From an uncultured Propionibacteriaceae bacterium (GTDB taxonomy: Bacteria > Actinomycetota > Actinomycetes > Propionibacteriales > Propionibacteriaceae): a stretch of DNA of 64,000 nt. Made by a program: the position numbers and the translations under genes. Below the pieces are notes generated by a model that was given only the letters and a program-made list of their open reading frames with translations, had not been told where the DNA came from and did not search any database. This document shows positions 34,392 to 43,105 of the stretch, in pieces. Within the stretch, counting starts at the first letter, position 1. Each line of letters starts with the position of its first letter. The DNA lies in the NCBI GenBank assembly GCA_936924635.1, contig CAKZHP010000132.1, positions 67,680 through 131,679 on the forward strand, in the 5' to 3' direction.

Positions 34392-35417
34392 TCAGGCCAA
34401 CCAGGCGTCCTTGTTCTCGGCGACGAACGCCTCGTCGAGCAGCTCTGGGTACCGCTCGCGTGCCTCCGCGATGAGCTCGCTCTGCCCTGGCGACAGCCGC
34501 TCGGTCGTCGAGAAGCAGCGTGCCGACGTGCCGAGACCCTGCTGACGCAGCACCTCGTTCACCCCTGCCACGCAGCCGCGGAAGCCGTTGCGCACGTCGA
34601 ACACGGCGGCGTTCACCTCGGTGAGGTCGCCGCCGAGCGCGAGCAGGTCGGCGGGGACGGCATCGGTGCACGCCAGGGCGCGCTGGGTCAGCTCGACGGC
34701 GGCGCGGGTGCCGACCGCGTACTGACCAAGCAGCCCGCCCCGCGTCCGCAGCTCGCGGGTCTCACCGGCCACGACCCGTACGTGCGGGGTCACCAGGTCG
34801 GCGACGATCGCGTCGTCGTTGCCAGTGAGCAGCGCCACGTCTCGCCAGCGGTCGGCCGACAGGATCGCCTGGGCCACGTCTCGGGTGCGGTAGCGGTCGA
34901 ACGGGGCCGCCTTCATGCCGGCCACCGTCTCGATCTCGAGCAGGTCACGCCAGAACGTCTCCGGCAGGTACGTGCCACCCACCGACTCCTGCAGGTAGAA
35001 CCCCACGGTGGGCAGCACCTCACCGACGGCCCGCGCCCGCTCCAGCAGCGGCGCCGGAGCCGCCTCGGCCATGCCGCGGCCGCAGGTCAGCGCGGCGTCG
35101 AAGCCCAGGTCGCGGGCGACGCCGGCCTCCCGGACGGCGTCTGCAGCATCCCCGCAGACACCGGCGACCAGCACCGGGTCCCGGTCGCTCGCCCTCACCT
35201 CCTCGACCACCAGCTGCCACAGGTCGGCCAGCATCACCGGGTCGTCGTGCAGCTCGAACTGCGTGGTGTGCACCCCCACGGCGAGGCCGTCGGCCCCGGC
35301 GGCCAGGTGGTAGCGGACCACGGCACGCTGGGCACGCCAGTCGACGCGCCCCTCGGTGTCGAGCAGCAGCGGCATCGCGGGGATCGCGCCCTGTAGGCGC
35401 TCGGAGATGGCGGTCAT
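34392..35417 (-). CDS. Dihydrodipicolinate synthase (DapA) family aldolase/lyase
   Basis: 341 residues, a Schiff-base TIM barrel. The active Lys is in VAGMKAAPFDRYRT and the Tyr in VGFYLQESVGG. The GLAVGVHTTQFELH segment replaces the GTTGE loop of true DapA, so the substrate differs; members in sugar loci cleave 2-keto-3-deoxy sugar acids or related compounds. Last gene of the eight-gene operon. Its ATG overlaps the epimerase stop (TAATG), with GGGAGG 5 nt upstream. Confidence 0.83.
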   Translation of the reverse strand: MTAISERLQGAIPAMPLLLDTEGRVDWRAQRAVVRYHLAAGADGLAVGVHTTQFELHDDPVMLADLWQLVVEEVRASDRDPVLVAGVCGDAADAVREAGVARDLGFDAALTCGRGMAEAAPAPLLERARAVGEVLPTVGFYLQESVGGTYLPETFWRDLLEIETVAGMKAAPFDRYRTRDVAQAILSADRWRDVALLTGNDDAIVADLVTPHVRVVAGETRELRTRGGLLGQYAVGTRAAVELTQRALACTDAVPADLLALGGDLTEVNAAVFDVRNGFRGCVAGVNEVLRQQGLGTSARCFSTTERLSPGQSELIAEARERYPELLDEAFVAENKDAWLA

Positions 35418-36457
35418 TAGAACCTCCCGTCGCGGGTCTGGAACTTGGTGGCCTTGCCGAGCTGACGCCCGCCCTGGCCGACCCAGTCGGCCACCCAGGC
35501 GAGCGCCTGGCGCAGCGGCACCTGCGGGTAGCCGTAGGTGGCGAAGCACCGTGCGGCATCGTTCAGCAGGGCCCCGGGTGCCTCCTCGCCGATCAGTTCC
35601 ACCTCGCGGCCCATGCGCTCGCCGAGCTCCAGGGCCAGCGCCCGCGTGGAGGCGGTCTCTGGGCCGGTGCCGTTGAGAAGGTACGGAGTCGTGGCGGCGT
35701 GCTCCAGGCTGCGCACGCTCCACTCGGTGGAGTCCCGCTGCCAGACCGCGTTCACGGCGCCCATCGTGACGTCGACGGGGCGTCCCTCGCTGATCGTGGT
35801 GGCCAGGTCGGCCAGCACCCCGTAGCGCAGCTCGACGGCGTAGTTGAGCCGGTAGATCGAGACCGGCGTGCCCCAGGCCTCAGCGGCGTACGTGAACGCC
35901 TGCTCACGCGCCAGGCAGCTCTGGGCGTACGCACCCACGGGCCCGGGCCGATCCTTCTCGGTGCAACCGCCGGAGTGGGCGGGCACGAACGGGTAGATGT
36001 TGCCGGAGCTGTAGACGACCGTCGGCACACCTCGGTAACGGGCGGCGGCGAGGCCGGGCACGACCCCGTTCATCCACCACGTGAGGTGCTCACGGCCCGA
36101 GGTGCCGAACTTCTGGCCGGCGAGGTAGTAGACAGCGCCCGCGTCAGGGAGATCGGCGTACGCACCGGGGTCGGCCAGGTCGGCGGTCACAGGCTCGACT
36201 CCCCAGGAGGCGATCCGCTCGCGGGTCTGGGCGTCGGACCAGCGCGAGACGGCGAGGACGCGCCGCGAGGAGCCGGCCTCGTCAAGCGCCCGGCGCACCA
36301 TCCGCGCCAGCGTCGGGCCGACCTTGCCACCGGCGCCCAGCACGACGATGTCACCGTCGGTCGTCGCGAGCGCCTCCGCCACCCCGGGGCCGGGGCGGGA
36401 GAGCTGGTCGTCCAGCTCGTCCTCGGTGCGCGGCATGCCTGTCAGCAGGTCGGTCAT
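35417..36457 (-). CDS. NAD-dependent epimerase/dehydratase family protein
   Basis: 346 residues, an extended SDR. Cofactor motif IVVLGAGGKVGPTLARMV, then YLAGQKFG, SSGNIYPFVPAHSGG and YAQSCLAREQAF. The catalytic Tyr-x3-Lys appears as Tyr-Ala-Gln-Ser-Cys, so the Lys is absent, and the enzyme may not work as a normal epimerase. Overlaps the aminotransferase gene upstream by 4 nt (ATGA) and the DapA-like gene downstream by 1 nt. Confidence 0.82.
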   Translation of the reverse strand: MTDLLTGMPRTEDELDDQLSRPGPGVAEALATTDGDIVVLGAGGKVGPTLARMVRRALDEAGSSRRVLAVSRWSDAQTRERIASWGVEPVTADLADPGAYADLPDAGAVYYLAGQKFGTSGREHLTWWMNGVVPGLAAARYRGVPTVVYSSGNIYPFVPAHSGGCTEKDRPGPVGAYAQSCLAREQAFTYAAEAWGTPVSIYRLNYAVELRYGVLADLATTISEGRPVDVTMGAVNAVWQRDSTEWSVRSLEHAATTPYLLNGTGPETASTRALALELGERMGREVELIGEEAPGALLNDAARCFATYGYPQVPLRQALAWVADWVGQGGRQLGKATKFQTRDGRF

Positions 36458-37629
36458 CGTCGGCTCCTCGATCGGGGGTCGGACAGGACTCGGGTGAACG
36501 CCTCGGCGGCCCGGTCGGCGTGCTCGGGGTCGGCCATCAGGGTCGCCTGCCGCAGCCAGACCACCGAGGCGCTGAAGCGGTCGGTGCCCTCTGCGGGCAG
36601 GCAGCGCGACACCTCGGCGATGGCCGGGATGCGGCTGAGGCCGGGGTAGCCGGCGTCGGCCGGGACCCCCTCGGCGGCGAGCGCGGCCAGGATCCAGTCC
36701 TTGTCGATCCCGGCACCGACGTCGACCATCGCGAGGTGGCGGCTGTCGCGGGTGGTCCCGGACGGGGCCGGGCAGACGCGTGCCGCGCAGTCCCTCGCGG
36801 ACAGGCCGGCCGAGAACGCGTCGACGAACGCGTTGCGGGTGTCGATCTCGTCGTCCAGCCGCTCGAGCCACGGCAGCATCAGCGCGGCCTGCAGCTCGGT
36901 CATCCGCAGGTTCCAGCCGATGCGCTCGTGGCCGTACCAGGCGCCGGTGCGGCTGCGCCCGACGTTGCAGACCGACCACAGCCGCTCGCCGAGCTCGGGA
37001 TCGGCGGCGGTGAGCATGCCACCCTCGCCCGCCGTCATCGCCTTGGTCATCTGGAAGGAGAACGAGCCTGCGTCGCCGAGCGAGCCGACGGGCTGGTCGC
37101 GCCAGGCGGCGCCGTGCGCCTGGGCAGCATCCTCGAGCACCGGGACACCCCGGGAGCTGGCGACCGCGGTGATCTCGGCCATGTCGCAGGGCGACCCGGC
37201 CAGGTGCACGGCCATGACGGCCCTGGTGCGCGCCGAGAGCGCCGGCTCCAGCGTCGCGGCCGTGAGGTGCCCGTGGGCGGGGTCGACGTCGGCGACCACC
37301 GGCACCGCGCCCAGCATCGCCACGGCGGTGGCGGAGGCCACGAACGTGTATCCCGGCACCACCACCTCGTCGCCCGCTCCCACGCCCAGGGTGGCCAGCG
37401 CCGCTGTGAGGCCGACGGTGCCGTTGACCGTGCACACACCGGTCTCGCAGCCGTGGCGGCGGGCGAACCGGTCAGCCAGCTGCTGGCAGAGGTCGCCTGT
37501 GGTGGAGCTCCAGCGGCCGGTGTCCACCACCTCGGCGACCAGCCGGCGCTGCTCGTCGGAGGCGGCGGGGGGCCAGGCGGGCCAGGAGCCGTCGTGGGCG
37601 GGGGTGCCGCCGTCGATCGCGAGCGTCAC
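36454..37629 (-). CDS. DegT/DnrJ/EryC1/StrS family aminotransferase
   Basis: 391 residues. PLP enzyme with VNGTVGLTAALATLG, YTFVASATAV, LEDAAQAHGA and the PLP Lys196 in SFQMTKAMTAGEGGML, so it should be catalytically competent. Family members usually build amino sugars or aminocyclitols with Glu or Gln as donor; within an import operon it may run in the removal direction. GTG start. Overlaps both neighbours by 4 nt. Confidence 0.9.
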   Translation of the reverse strand: MTLAIDGGTPAHDGSWPAWPPAASDEQRRLVAEVVDTGRWSSTTGDLCQQLADRFARRHGCETGVCTVNGTVGLTAALATLGVGAGDEVVVPGYTFVASATAVAMLGAVPVVADVDPAHGHLTAATLEPALSARTRAVMAVHLAGSPCDMAEITAVASSRGVPVLEDAAQAHGAAWRDQPVGSLGDAGSFSFQMTKAMTAGEGGMLTAADPELGERLWSVCNVGRSRTGAWYGHERIGWNLRMTELQAALMLPWLERLDDEIDTRNAFVDAFSAGLSARDCAARVCPAPSGTTRDSRHLAMVDVGAGIDKDWILAALAAEGVPADAGYPGLSRIPAIAEVSRCLPAEGTDRFSASVVWLRQATLMADPEHADRAAEAFTRVLSDPRSRSRR

Positions 37630-38396
37630 TGTCGGGTTCCTTCCAGGGGGAGACGGTGGCCGAGGATGCGGGCCAGGTTGCCGCCGGCGACCTGCGCCCG
37701 TTCCTGGTCGGTGAGGTGGGCGGTGCGGAGGCGTCCGATGGCGGTGCGCGGGTCCAGGAACACCGCGTCGCTGCCGTAGAGGACCTTGTCAGCGCCCGCC
37801 TCGGCGACCACCCGGGTCAGCCAGTGACGGGTGAGGCGCGAGCTGGCGGTCTCCACGTACAGGTTGTCGCGGGCCGCGGCGAGCCGCGCGGTCGGGAGCA
37901 GATGGTCTGGCCAGAGCCCGCCGTGCCCCATCAGCAGGGGCGCCGGGTGGCGGTCGGCGACCACAGCAGCCAGGGAGGGGTCGCTCCACGGGGACAGGCC
38001 CTGGGTATGGGTGAGCACGGGCACACCCGCGCCGGATGAGAGCGTGAGCACCGGTTCGTACGCTGGATCATCCAGCCGCACCTGGTGGGTGTCGGGGTGG
38101 ATCTTGATCCCCCAGACGCCGGGCTCGTCGAGCTGGTCCCGCAGGCGGGGGAGCGCGTCGGGGTCGTGCGGGGAGAAGACGAGCCAGACGTACAGTCGGC
38201 CGGGGTGCCGGCGCGCGGCGTCCAGGGCCAGCTGGTTGCCGGTCAGCGCGTCGTGACCCACGCCCAGCAGGTGGGAGACCCCAGCGGCCTCCACCTCCGC
38301 GCTCTCCAGGGCGGCGACGAACCAGTCCGCGCCGGGCTGCGGCAGGAAGAAGTCACCCCAGGTGCCGAGATGGGCATGCGCGTCCAGGATCCTCAC
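37626..38396 (-). CDS. Amidohydrolase family protein
   Basis: 256 residues. A metal-dependent TIM barrel of the amidohydrolase-2 type: HxH at His7-His9 (LDAHAHLGTWG), IKIHPDTHQ, LTHTQG, LLMGHGG and the catalytic Asp in LYGSDAVFLDP. All expected ligands are present. Sugar or lactone hydrolysis is plausible from context. GTG start overlaps the next upstream gene by 4 nt. Confidence 0.85.
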   Translation of the reverse strand: MRILDAHAHLGTWGDFFLPQPGADWFVAALESAEVEAAGVSHLLGVGHDALTGNQLALDAARRHPGRLYVWLVFSPHDPDALPRLRDQLDEPGVWGIKIHPDTHQVRLDDPAYEPVLTLSSGAGVPVLTHTQGLSPWSDPSLAAVVADRHPAPLLMGHGGLWPDHLLPTARLAAARDNLYVETASSRLTRHWLTRVVAEAGADKVLYGSDAVFLDPRTAIGRLRTAHLTDQERAQVAGGNLARILGHRLPLEGTRQ

Positions 38397-39154
38397 GCGT
38401 CAGCCCCCACGATCTCGTACGCGGTGCCGTGCGCGATGCGGTCGACCTGCTCCCGGGGTAGCTCGAGATGACGCAGCAGCCAGACCGAGCCGGCGTCGTC
38501 GCGCACCGGGCCGCCGCTGCCGTACGCCAGCCGGCCGGCCCCGGCCTCGGCGGCCAGCCACTCGACCCCTCCGGCGACGTTGAGGCTGCCGGTCTCGACG
38601 ACCACGTTCTCGGTGACCTCCAGCAGCTCGGCGCAGCGTCGCAGCTCGCGGTACCCGGGGTTCAGCGCGACCAGCCTCAGGCTGGGGAACGACCGTGCCC
38701 AGGCTCGCAGCCCGCCGAAGCCGACCTCCTCGACCTCGACGCAGACCGCACAGCCCGCCTCGGCGAGCGTCTCCCACCAGCGCCCGGCGGCGGGGGAGTC
38801 CACGTCCCAGCGGTGGCGGGTGGGGCAGGCACGCACCAGCCGTACGCCGCCGCTCATCAGTTCCGCGGGGTCGCCCGGCCAGCCGCCCGCGGCGGGGACG
38901 ACGACGGGCACGGGTACCACGCGCGGCTTCGTCTCCTGGGGGCCCAGACCGGCCACCAGCGCCGGCCAGGTCGCGTCCCCGCCGCCCCCTGCCGGGTCTC
39001 CGTACAGCTGGCCAGACAGCACGGCCGAGCACCCCGCCACGCCGAGCTCGCTCAGGTCGGCACGCAGCAGTGCCGCGGTGGGGGTCGGTGACGGCTCGAA
39101 CGGGAGGGTGCCGAGCACCCGGTTCAGGTCGTGGACGACGAGGTCGGCGTGCAT
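38393..39154 (-). CDS. Amidohydrolase-like protein lacking the metal ligands
   Basis: 253 residues, with the same fold pattern as its neighbour but degenerate. The first strand reads VVHDLNRVLG instead of a DxHxH motif, and the final strand reads LAYGSGGPV where an active enzyme has GSD. The middle (SLRLVALNPGYRELRRCAEL, NVVVETGSLNV) still follows the family. Probably a non-catalytic paralogue that may pair with the active amidohydrolase encoded immediately downstream. Start 2 nt after the permease stop. Confidence 0.65.
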   Translation of the reverse strand: MHADLVVHDLNRVLGTLPFEPSPTPTAALLRADLSELGVAGCSAVLSGQLYGDPAGGGGDATWPALVAGLGPQETKPRVVPVPVVVPAAGGWPGDPAELMSGGVRLVRACPTRHRWDVDSPAAGRWWETLAEAGCAVCVEVEEVGFGGLRAWARSFPSLRLVALNPGYRELRRCAELLEVTENVVVETGSLNVAGGVEWLAAEAGAGRLAYGSGGPVRDDAGSVWLLRHLELPREQVDRIAHGTAYEIVGADA

Positions 39155-39156
39155 CG

Positions 39157-39960
39157 TCAGCCCTTGATGCCCGTGGCTGCGATGGAGGACACCAGGTGGC
39201 GCTGCAGGGCGAAGAAGATCACCAGGCAGGGGATCACCGTGATCAGCGCACCGGCCATCACCTGGGCCGTCGGGACCGTCTCGGTGTTCAGGGTCGACAG
39301 GCCGACGGTGAGCACCCGCATCTCGTTGGACTGCGCCATCACCAACGGCCACAGGAAGTCGTTCCAGTGCCACAGGAACACGAAGATGCCGAGCGTGGCG
39401 AGGATCGGTCGGGTGAGCGGCAGCACGATCTGCCAGAAGATGCGCCACTCGCCGGCCCCGTCGACGTGCGCGGCGTCGAAGAGCTCGTCGGGCAGGTCAC
39501 GGATGAACTGGCGCATCAGGAAGACCGCCTGGCTGTTGGCCAGCGTCGGCACGATCAGCCCCCAGAACGTGTCCACGCCGTCGAGCTTCGCGACGAGCAG
39601 GAACATCGGGATCAGCGTGGCCTGGGTGGGCACCATGAGCGTGGCCAGGAACGACCAGAAGATCACGGTGCGCCCCGGGAAGCGCTTCTTCGCGAACGCG
39701 TACCCGGCCATCGCGGCGGTCAGCAGGATCACGACCACCGAGACGCCGGCATAGATGAAGGAGTTGACCGTCCAGCGCACGAAGCTGCCGGCCGACACCG
39801 TGGCCGTGAGGTTCTCCAGCGTGAGGCTGGCCGGCCAGGTCTGCGGGATCGTGGGCGCGCTGGGCGGGCTCAGGGCGAGGATCACCACGGCCAGGAAGGG
39901 CAGCACGGTGGCCACGGCGAAGATCGGGGCCAGGAGGTGGGCCCAGGTGAGGCGGCGCAT
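39157..39960 (-). CDS. Carbohydrate ABC transporter permease (MalG-like)
   Basis: 267 residues, six membrane segments. The binding-protein-dependent transport loop reads ELFDAAHVDGAGEWRIFWQI (EAA motif). Family CUT1, for import of di- or oligosaccharides or derivatives. The start overlaps the other permease (TGATG). No ATPase gene is in the operon, so a shared MsiK-type ATPase is expected. Confidence 0.92.
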   Translation of the reverse strand: MRRLTWAHLLAPIFAVATVLPFLAVVILALSPPSAPTIPQTWPASLTLENLTATVSAGSFVRWTVNSFIYAGVSVVVILLTAAMAGYAFAKKRFPGRTVIFWSFLATLMVPTQATLIPMFLLVAKLDGVDTFWGLIVPTLANSQAVFLMRQFIRDLPDELFDAAHVDGAGEWRIFWQIVLPLTRPILATLGIFVFLWHWNDFLWPLVMAQSNEMRVLTVGLSTLNTETVPTAQVMAGALITVIPCLVIFFALQRHLVSSIAATGIKG

Positions 39961-40838
39961 CAGGAACCCTCCCGGTCGAGGAGCCACCGCTGGACGAGCG
40001 AGATCAGCAGCACGATGGCGAACAGCACGACACCGACCGCTGAGGCGTACCCGAACTTGAAGAACCGGAAGCCGCTCTCGTAGAGGTGGTAGACGAGGCT
40101 GTAGCTGGCGCGGGCCGGGCCACCGCCGGTCATCACGTAGACCGTGTCGAAGACCTGGAACGCCGCGATGGTCTCGATGACCAGCACGAAGAACAGCGAG
40201 GGGCGCAGCAGCGGCAGCGTGATCCGCCACAGCTGCGCCCACCAGCCGGCGCCGTCGAGGCTGGAGGCCTCGTACAGCTCCTCGGGGATCGTCTTCAGGC
40301 CCGCCAAGAGGATCAGCATGGAGTAGCCGAAGCCCCGCCACACCGACACCACTGCCAGGCTGGTGAGCACCATCGGCTGGCTGCCGGTGAGGAATCCCAG
40401 CGGGCTGAGCCCCGTGCGGACGATGAGCTCGTTGATGGGGCCTGCGGTGCCCAGCAGCCACGTCCAGATGATGCCGGCCAGCACGAACGAGGTGACGTAC
40501 GGGAGGAACAGGGCGCTGCGGAACAGGCCCGACCCCCAGACGATCCTGTTGAGCACCAGTGCCGTCGTCAGGGCGACGAGAAGCATCATCGGGACGTAGA
40601 TGACCGCGTACAGCAACGTCGTCCTGAATGCGTTCATGGCGACCTCGCTGGCGAAGAAGTCGCTGTAGTTCTTGAGCCCGACGACCTCGTACTCACCGCT
40701 GATCTTGTAGTTCGTGAAGCTCAGCCCGACCGCGCCCAGGCTGGGCACGAGGCGGAACACCACGAACAGGACGAGCATCGGGGCGATGAAGAGGACACCG
40801 GCCCAGGCGTTGCGGCGCGCGGTGGCGGTGAGCTGCAT
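39960..40838 (-). CDS. Carbohydrate ABC transporter permease (MalF-like)
   Basis: 292 residues, six membrane segments. EAA loop ELYEASSLDGAGWWAQLWRI followed by TLPLLRP. Partner of the MalG-like permease. Begins 25 nt after the binding-protein gene. Confidence 0.92.
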   Translation of the reverse strand: MQLTATARRNAWAGVLFIAPMLVLFVVFRLVPSLGAVGLSFTNYKISGEYEVVGLKNYSDFFASEVAMNAFRTTLLYAVIYVPMMLLVALTTALVLNRIVWGSGLFRSALFLPYVTSFVLAGIIWTWLLGTAGPINELIVRTGLSPLGFLTGSQPMVLTSLAVVSVWRGFGYSMLILLAGLKTIPEELYEASSLDGAGWWAQLWRITLPLLRPSLFFVLVIETIAAFQVFDTVYVMTGGGPARASYSLVYHLYESGFRFFKFGYASAVGVVLFAIVLLISLVQRWLLDREGS

Positions 40839-40863
40839 GAGGCGGGCCTCCAGGCGTCGAGGG

Positions 40864-42120
40864 TCAGGACTTCAGCAGGGAGTTGCACTCCTTCTCGGCG
40901 TCGGCCAGGGCCTGGTCGACGGACTTGGTGCCCTGCAGAGCGGCCTGGATGTGCGGTGCGAGCGCGGCCATCACCTGACGCGACTTGGGGTTGACCTCGC
41001 CGCTGTTGGCCTGCTCCAGGGCCTTCTGGAAGGGGGCGTTGAGCGGGTCGGTGGAGTCGAGCGTGGCGTCGGAGCGGGCCGGGAAGAAGCCGGAGGCGTT
41101 CGACAGCTTGGCCTGGAAGTCGGCGGCGCCGAAGTACTTCGCCACGGTGTTGGCGGCGCTGTCGTTCTTGCTGATCGAGGTACGGGTCAGCAGGCCGGGC
41201 AGGCCGAAGGTGGCCTGCTTGCTGCCCTGGAGCGGGGCCCCCACGCCGACGTTCTCGGCGCCCAGCGCCTTCTGCATGGTGACGGCCTCGGTCTTGACGG
41301 CGCTGTACGTCATCGCCACCTTGCCGGTGGTGAGCCCCGAGCCCTCGACCTTGTTGGTCTTGGTGGCCGCGTCGGCGGGCAGGCCGTTGACGGCCTTCAG
41401 GTCGACGAGGAACTGGAGGGCCTTCTTGCCCTCGGCGCTGTTGAACGCCACCGTCTTGCCGTCGGCGGAGAACACCGTGCCGCCCGCCTGCCACAGCAGC
41501 GGGTAGTAGGTCAGGTTGAGGGTGGTCTGCGGCGAGCCGGAGTAGTCCATGACCGCGACGCCCTTGGCGGCCAGCTTCGGAGCGGCGGCCTTGATCTCGT
41601 CCCACGTCGCGGGTGGGGTGGTCACGCCGGCGTCGGTGAGGGCCTTCTTGTTGTAGACCGTGGTGGTGATGGTGTGGTAGATCGGCACGCCGTAGATGTC
41701 GCCGCCGACGGTGGCGGCCTTGATGCCGGACGCGAGGAACTTGCTCTGGTCCTCGATGCCGCCCTTGACGGACTTCAGACCGCCGGTTGACTGGTACTGC
41801 GGGAGCTGGTCGGGGCCGATCACCACGAAGTCGGGGCCCTTGCCCGAGGCGATCGCGGTGGCGATCTTCTCGTCTCGGCCGTCCCACGGCTGCAGCTCGA
41901 TGGCGAGGTCGACGTTGGGGTTCTTCGCCTCGAAGTCCTTCTCGGTGTCCTGCCAGAAGGTCTGGCTCTTGGCCGCGTCGGCGATGACGGGGTACATCCA
42001 GATCGTGACGGTGGACTTCGCGTCCGTCGAGGCGCCGGTGCCGGTCGAGGACGAGCTGCACCCGGCGGCAGCGAGGGCGAGGGTCAGGACCGTGCTGGTG
42101 GCGGCGAGGTGCAGCTTCAT
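40864..42120 (-). CDS. Sugar ABC transporter substrate-binding lipoprotein
   Basis: 418 residues. Signal with lipobox LAAAGCSSS at about 17-22. Family 1 binding-protein features: TVTIWMYPVI, FEAKNPNVDLAIELQPWDG, VYNKKALTDAGVTTPPATWD and a C-terminal alpha domain. First gene of the operon that runs to 34392 with gaps of at most 25 nt, so the imported compound is probably the substrate of the enzymes behind it. GGAGGTTCC precedes the ATG. Confidence 0.93.
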   Translation of the reverse strand: MKLHLAATSTVLTLALAAAGCSSSSTGTGASTDAKSTVTIWMYPVIADAAKSQTFWQDTEKDFEAKNPNVDLAIELQPWDGRDEKIATAIASGKGPDFVVIGPDQLPQYQSTGGLKSVKGGIEDQSKFLASGIKAATVGGDIYGVPIYHTITTTVYNKKALTDAGVTTPPATWDEIKAAAPKLAAKGVAVMDYSGSPQTTLNLTYYPLLWQAGGTVFSADGKTVAFNSAEGKKALQFLVDLKAVNGLPADAATKTNKVEGSGLTTGKVAMTYSAVKTEAVTMQKALGAENVGVGAPLQGSKQATFGLPGLLTRTSISKNDSAANTVAKYFGAADFQAKLSNASGFFPARSDATLDSTDPLNAPFQKALEQANSGEVNPKSRQVMAALAPHIQAALQGTKSVDQALADAEKECNSLLKS

Positions 42121-42165
42121 GGAACCTCCGTGGGACGGCGGCGACGGCCGTACGACCGGAACGCC

Positions 42166-42177
42166 GAAAACCTTTTC
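42166..42177. promoter_or_regulatory. LacI-type operator candidate upstream of the ABC operon
   Basis: GAAAACCTTTTC is a near-palindrome with arms GAAAA/TTTTC, lying about 45 nt before the binding-protein gene and about 100 nt before the divergent dehydrogenase. It resembles LacI/GalR operators but has CC instead of CG in the centre and differs from the GCGC-centred operators at 45997 and 47123, so a different regulator may act here. Confidence 0.35.
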
Positions 42178-42275
42178 TACAGATCGTGTGAGACAGTAGC
42201 GACCGGATGCCACCAGGTCTAGAGGCGCGGCCCAATCTTTATCCGGGCCGGAGGTGCAGGTCGGAGAGGAGCGTC

Positions 42276-43100
42276 ATGAGCACGCGGTTGGGCATCGTCG
42301 GCACGGAGAGCACGCACGCGGCGGAGCTCATCGGGTACGTCGCCGGGAGGCCTGACGTGACGCTGGCGGCCACGCTGCCGGGGGAGGGCGACCCGGTGGC
42401 CGGCGTGGAGGCGGTGGGAGACATCGCCGCGCTCGTGGACCGGGTGGACGCCGTGGCCATCTTCACTCGCGACGCCAGGCGGCACGCCGAGCTCGCGCTG
42501 CCCGTGCTCGGGGCAGGGCTGCGGGTCTTCGTCGACAAGCCGCTGGCCGCGGGGACGGCCGACGCCGAGGCGATCCTGCAGGCTGCGGCGGCCGGGGGAG
42601 GGGCGGTGACCTCGTTCTCGGCGCTGCGGTTCCTGCCGGTGGTCGCGCAGTGGCGGGCCGAGGTGGAGCTGGCGCGGGCCGCCGGGCGGCTCGCCGAGGT
42701 GGGTGCCTCGGGCAAGGCTGAGCCCGCCAGTCCGTACGCGGGTGCCTGGTTCTACGGCGTGCACACGGTGGAGCTGCTGGCCGGGTTCTGGGCCGACGAG
42801 GTGCGCGTGGAGGCGTACGGCGACCGGCTGCTCGGCCAGAGCAGCAGGGCGGGCATCGGGTGCCGCCTCGAGTGGGTCGACCAGCCCGACGCCCCGTTCG
42901 CGCTCTGGTGGACGGGGACCGACGGGACTCGTCACGAGCCGGAGGTCGTCACCGGCCCCGGATACTTCGACGGTGCCGCGGCCGAGATCCTGGCCTTCCT
43001 CACCGGCGGTGACCCGGCCGTGGACACCGACGGCTGCCGCGAGACCGTACGGGTCACCGAGACCCTCGTCGACGCCTGGCGGAAGGCGGGGCGCGGCTAG
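42276..43100 (+). CDS. Gfo/Idh/MocA-type oxidoreductase
   Basis: 274 residues. N-terminal Rossmann domain (LGIVGTESTHAAELIGYVAG) in which the usual GxGxxG is GTESTH, then VDAVAIFTRDARRHAELALP and the sugar-dehydrogenase motif VDKPLAAG (normally EKP). The C-terminal half is shorter than in classical members. Divergent from the ABC operon. Likely NAD(P)-dependent oxidation of the imported sugar or a product. ATG 42276 has GGAGAGGAG upstream. Confidence 0.8.
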   Translation: MSTRLGIVGTESTHAAELIGYVAGRPDVTLAATLPGEGDPVAGVEAVGDIAALVDRVDAVAIFTRDARRHAELALPVLGAGLRVFVDKPLAAGTADAEAILQAAAAGGGAVTSFSALRFLPVVAQWRAEVELARAAGRLAEVGASGKAEPASPYAGAWFYGVHTVELLAGFWADEVRVEAYGDRLLGQSSRAGIGCRLEWVDQPDAPFALWWTGTDGTRHEPEVVTGPGYFDGAAAEILAFLTGGDPAVDTDGCRETVRVTETLVDAWRKAGRG

Positions 43101-43105
43101 CAGGG

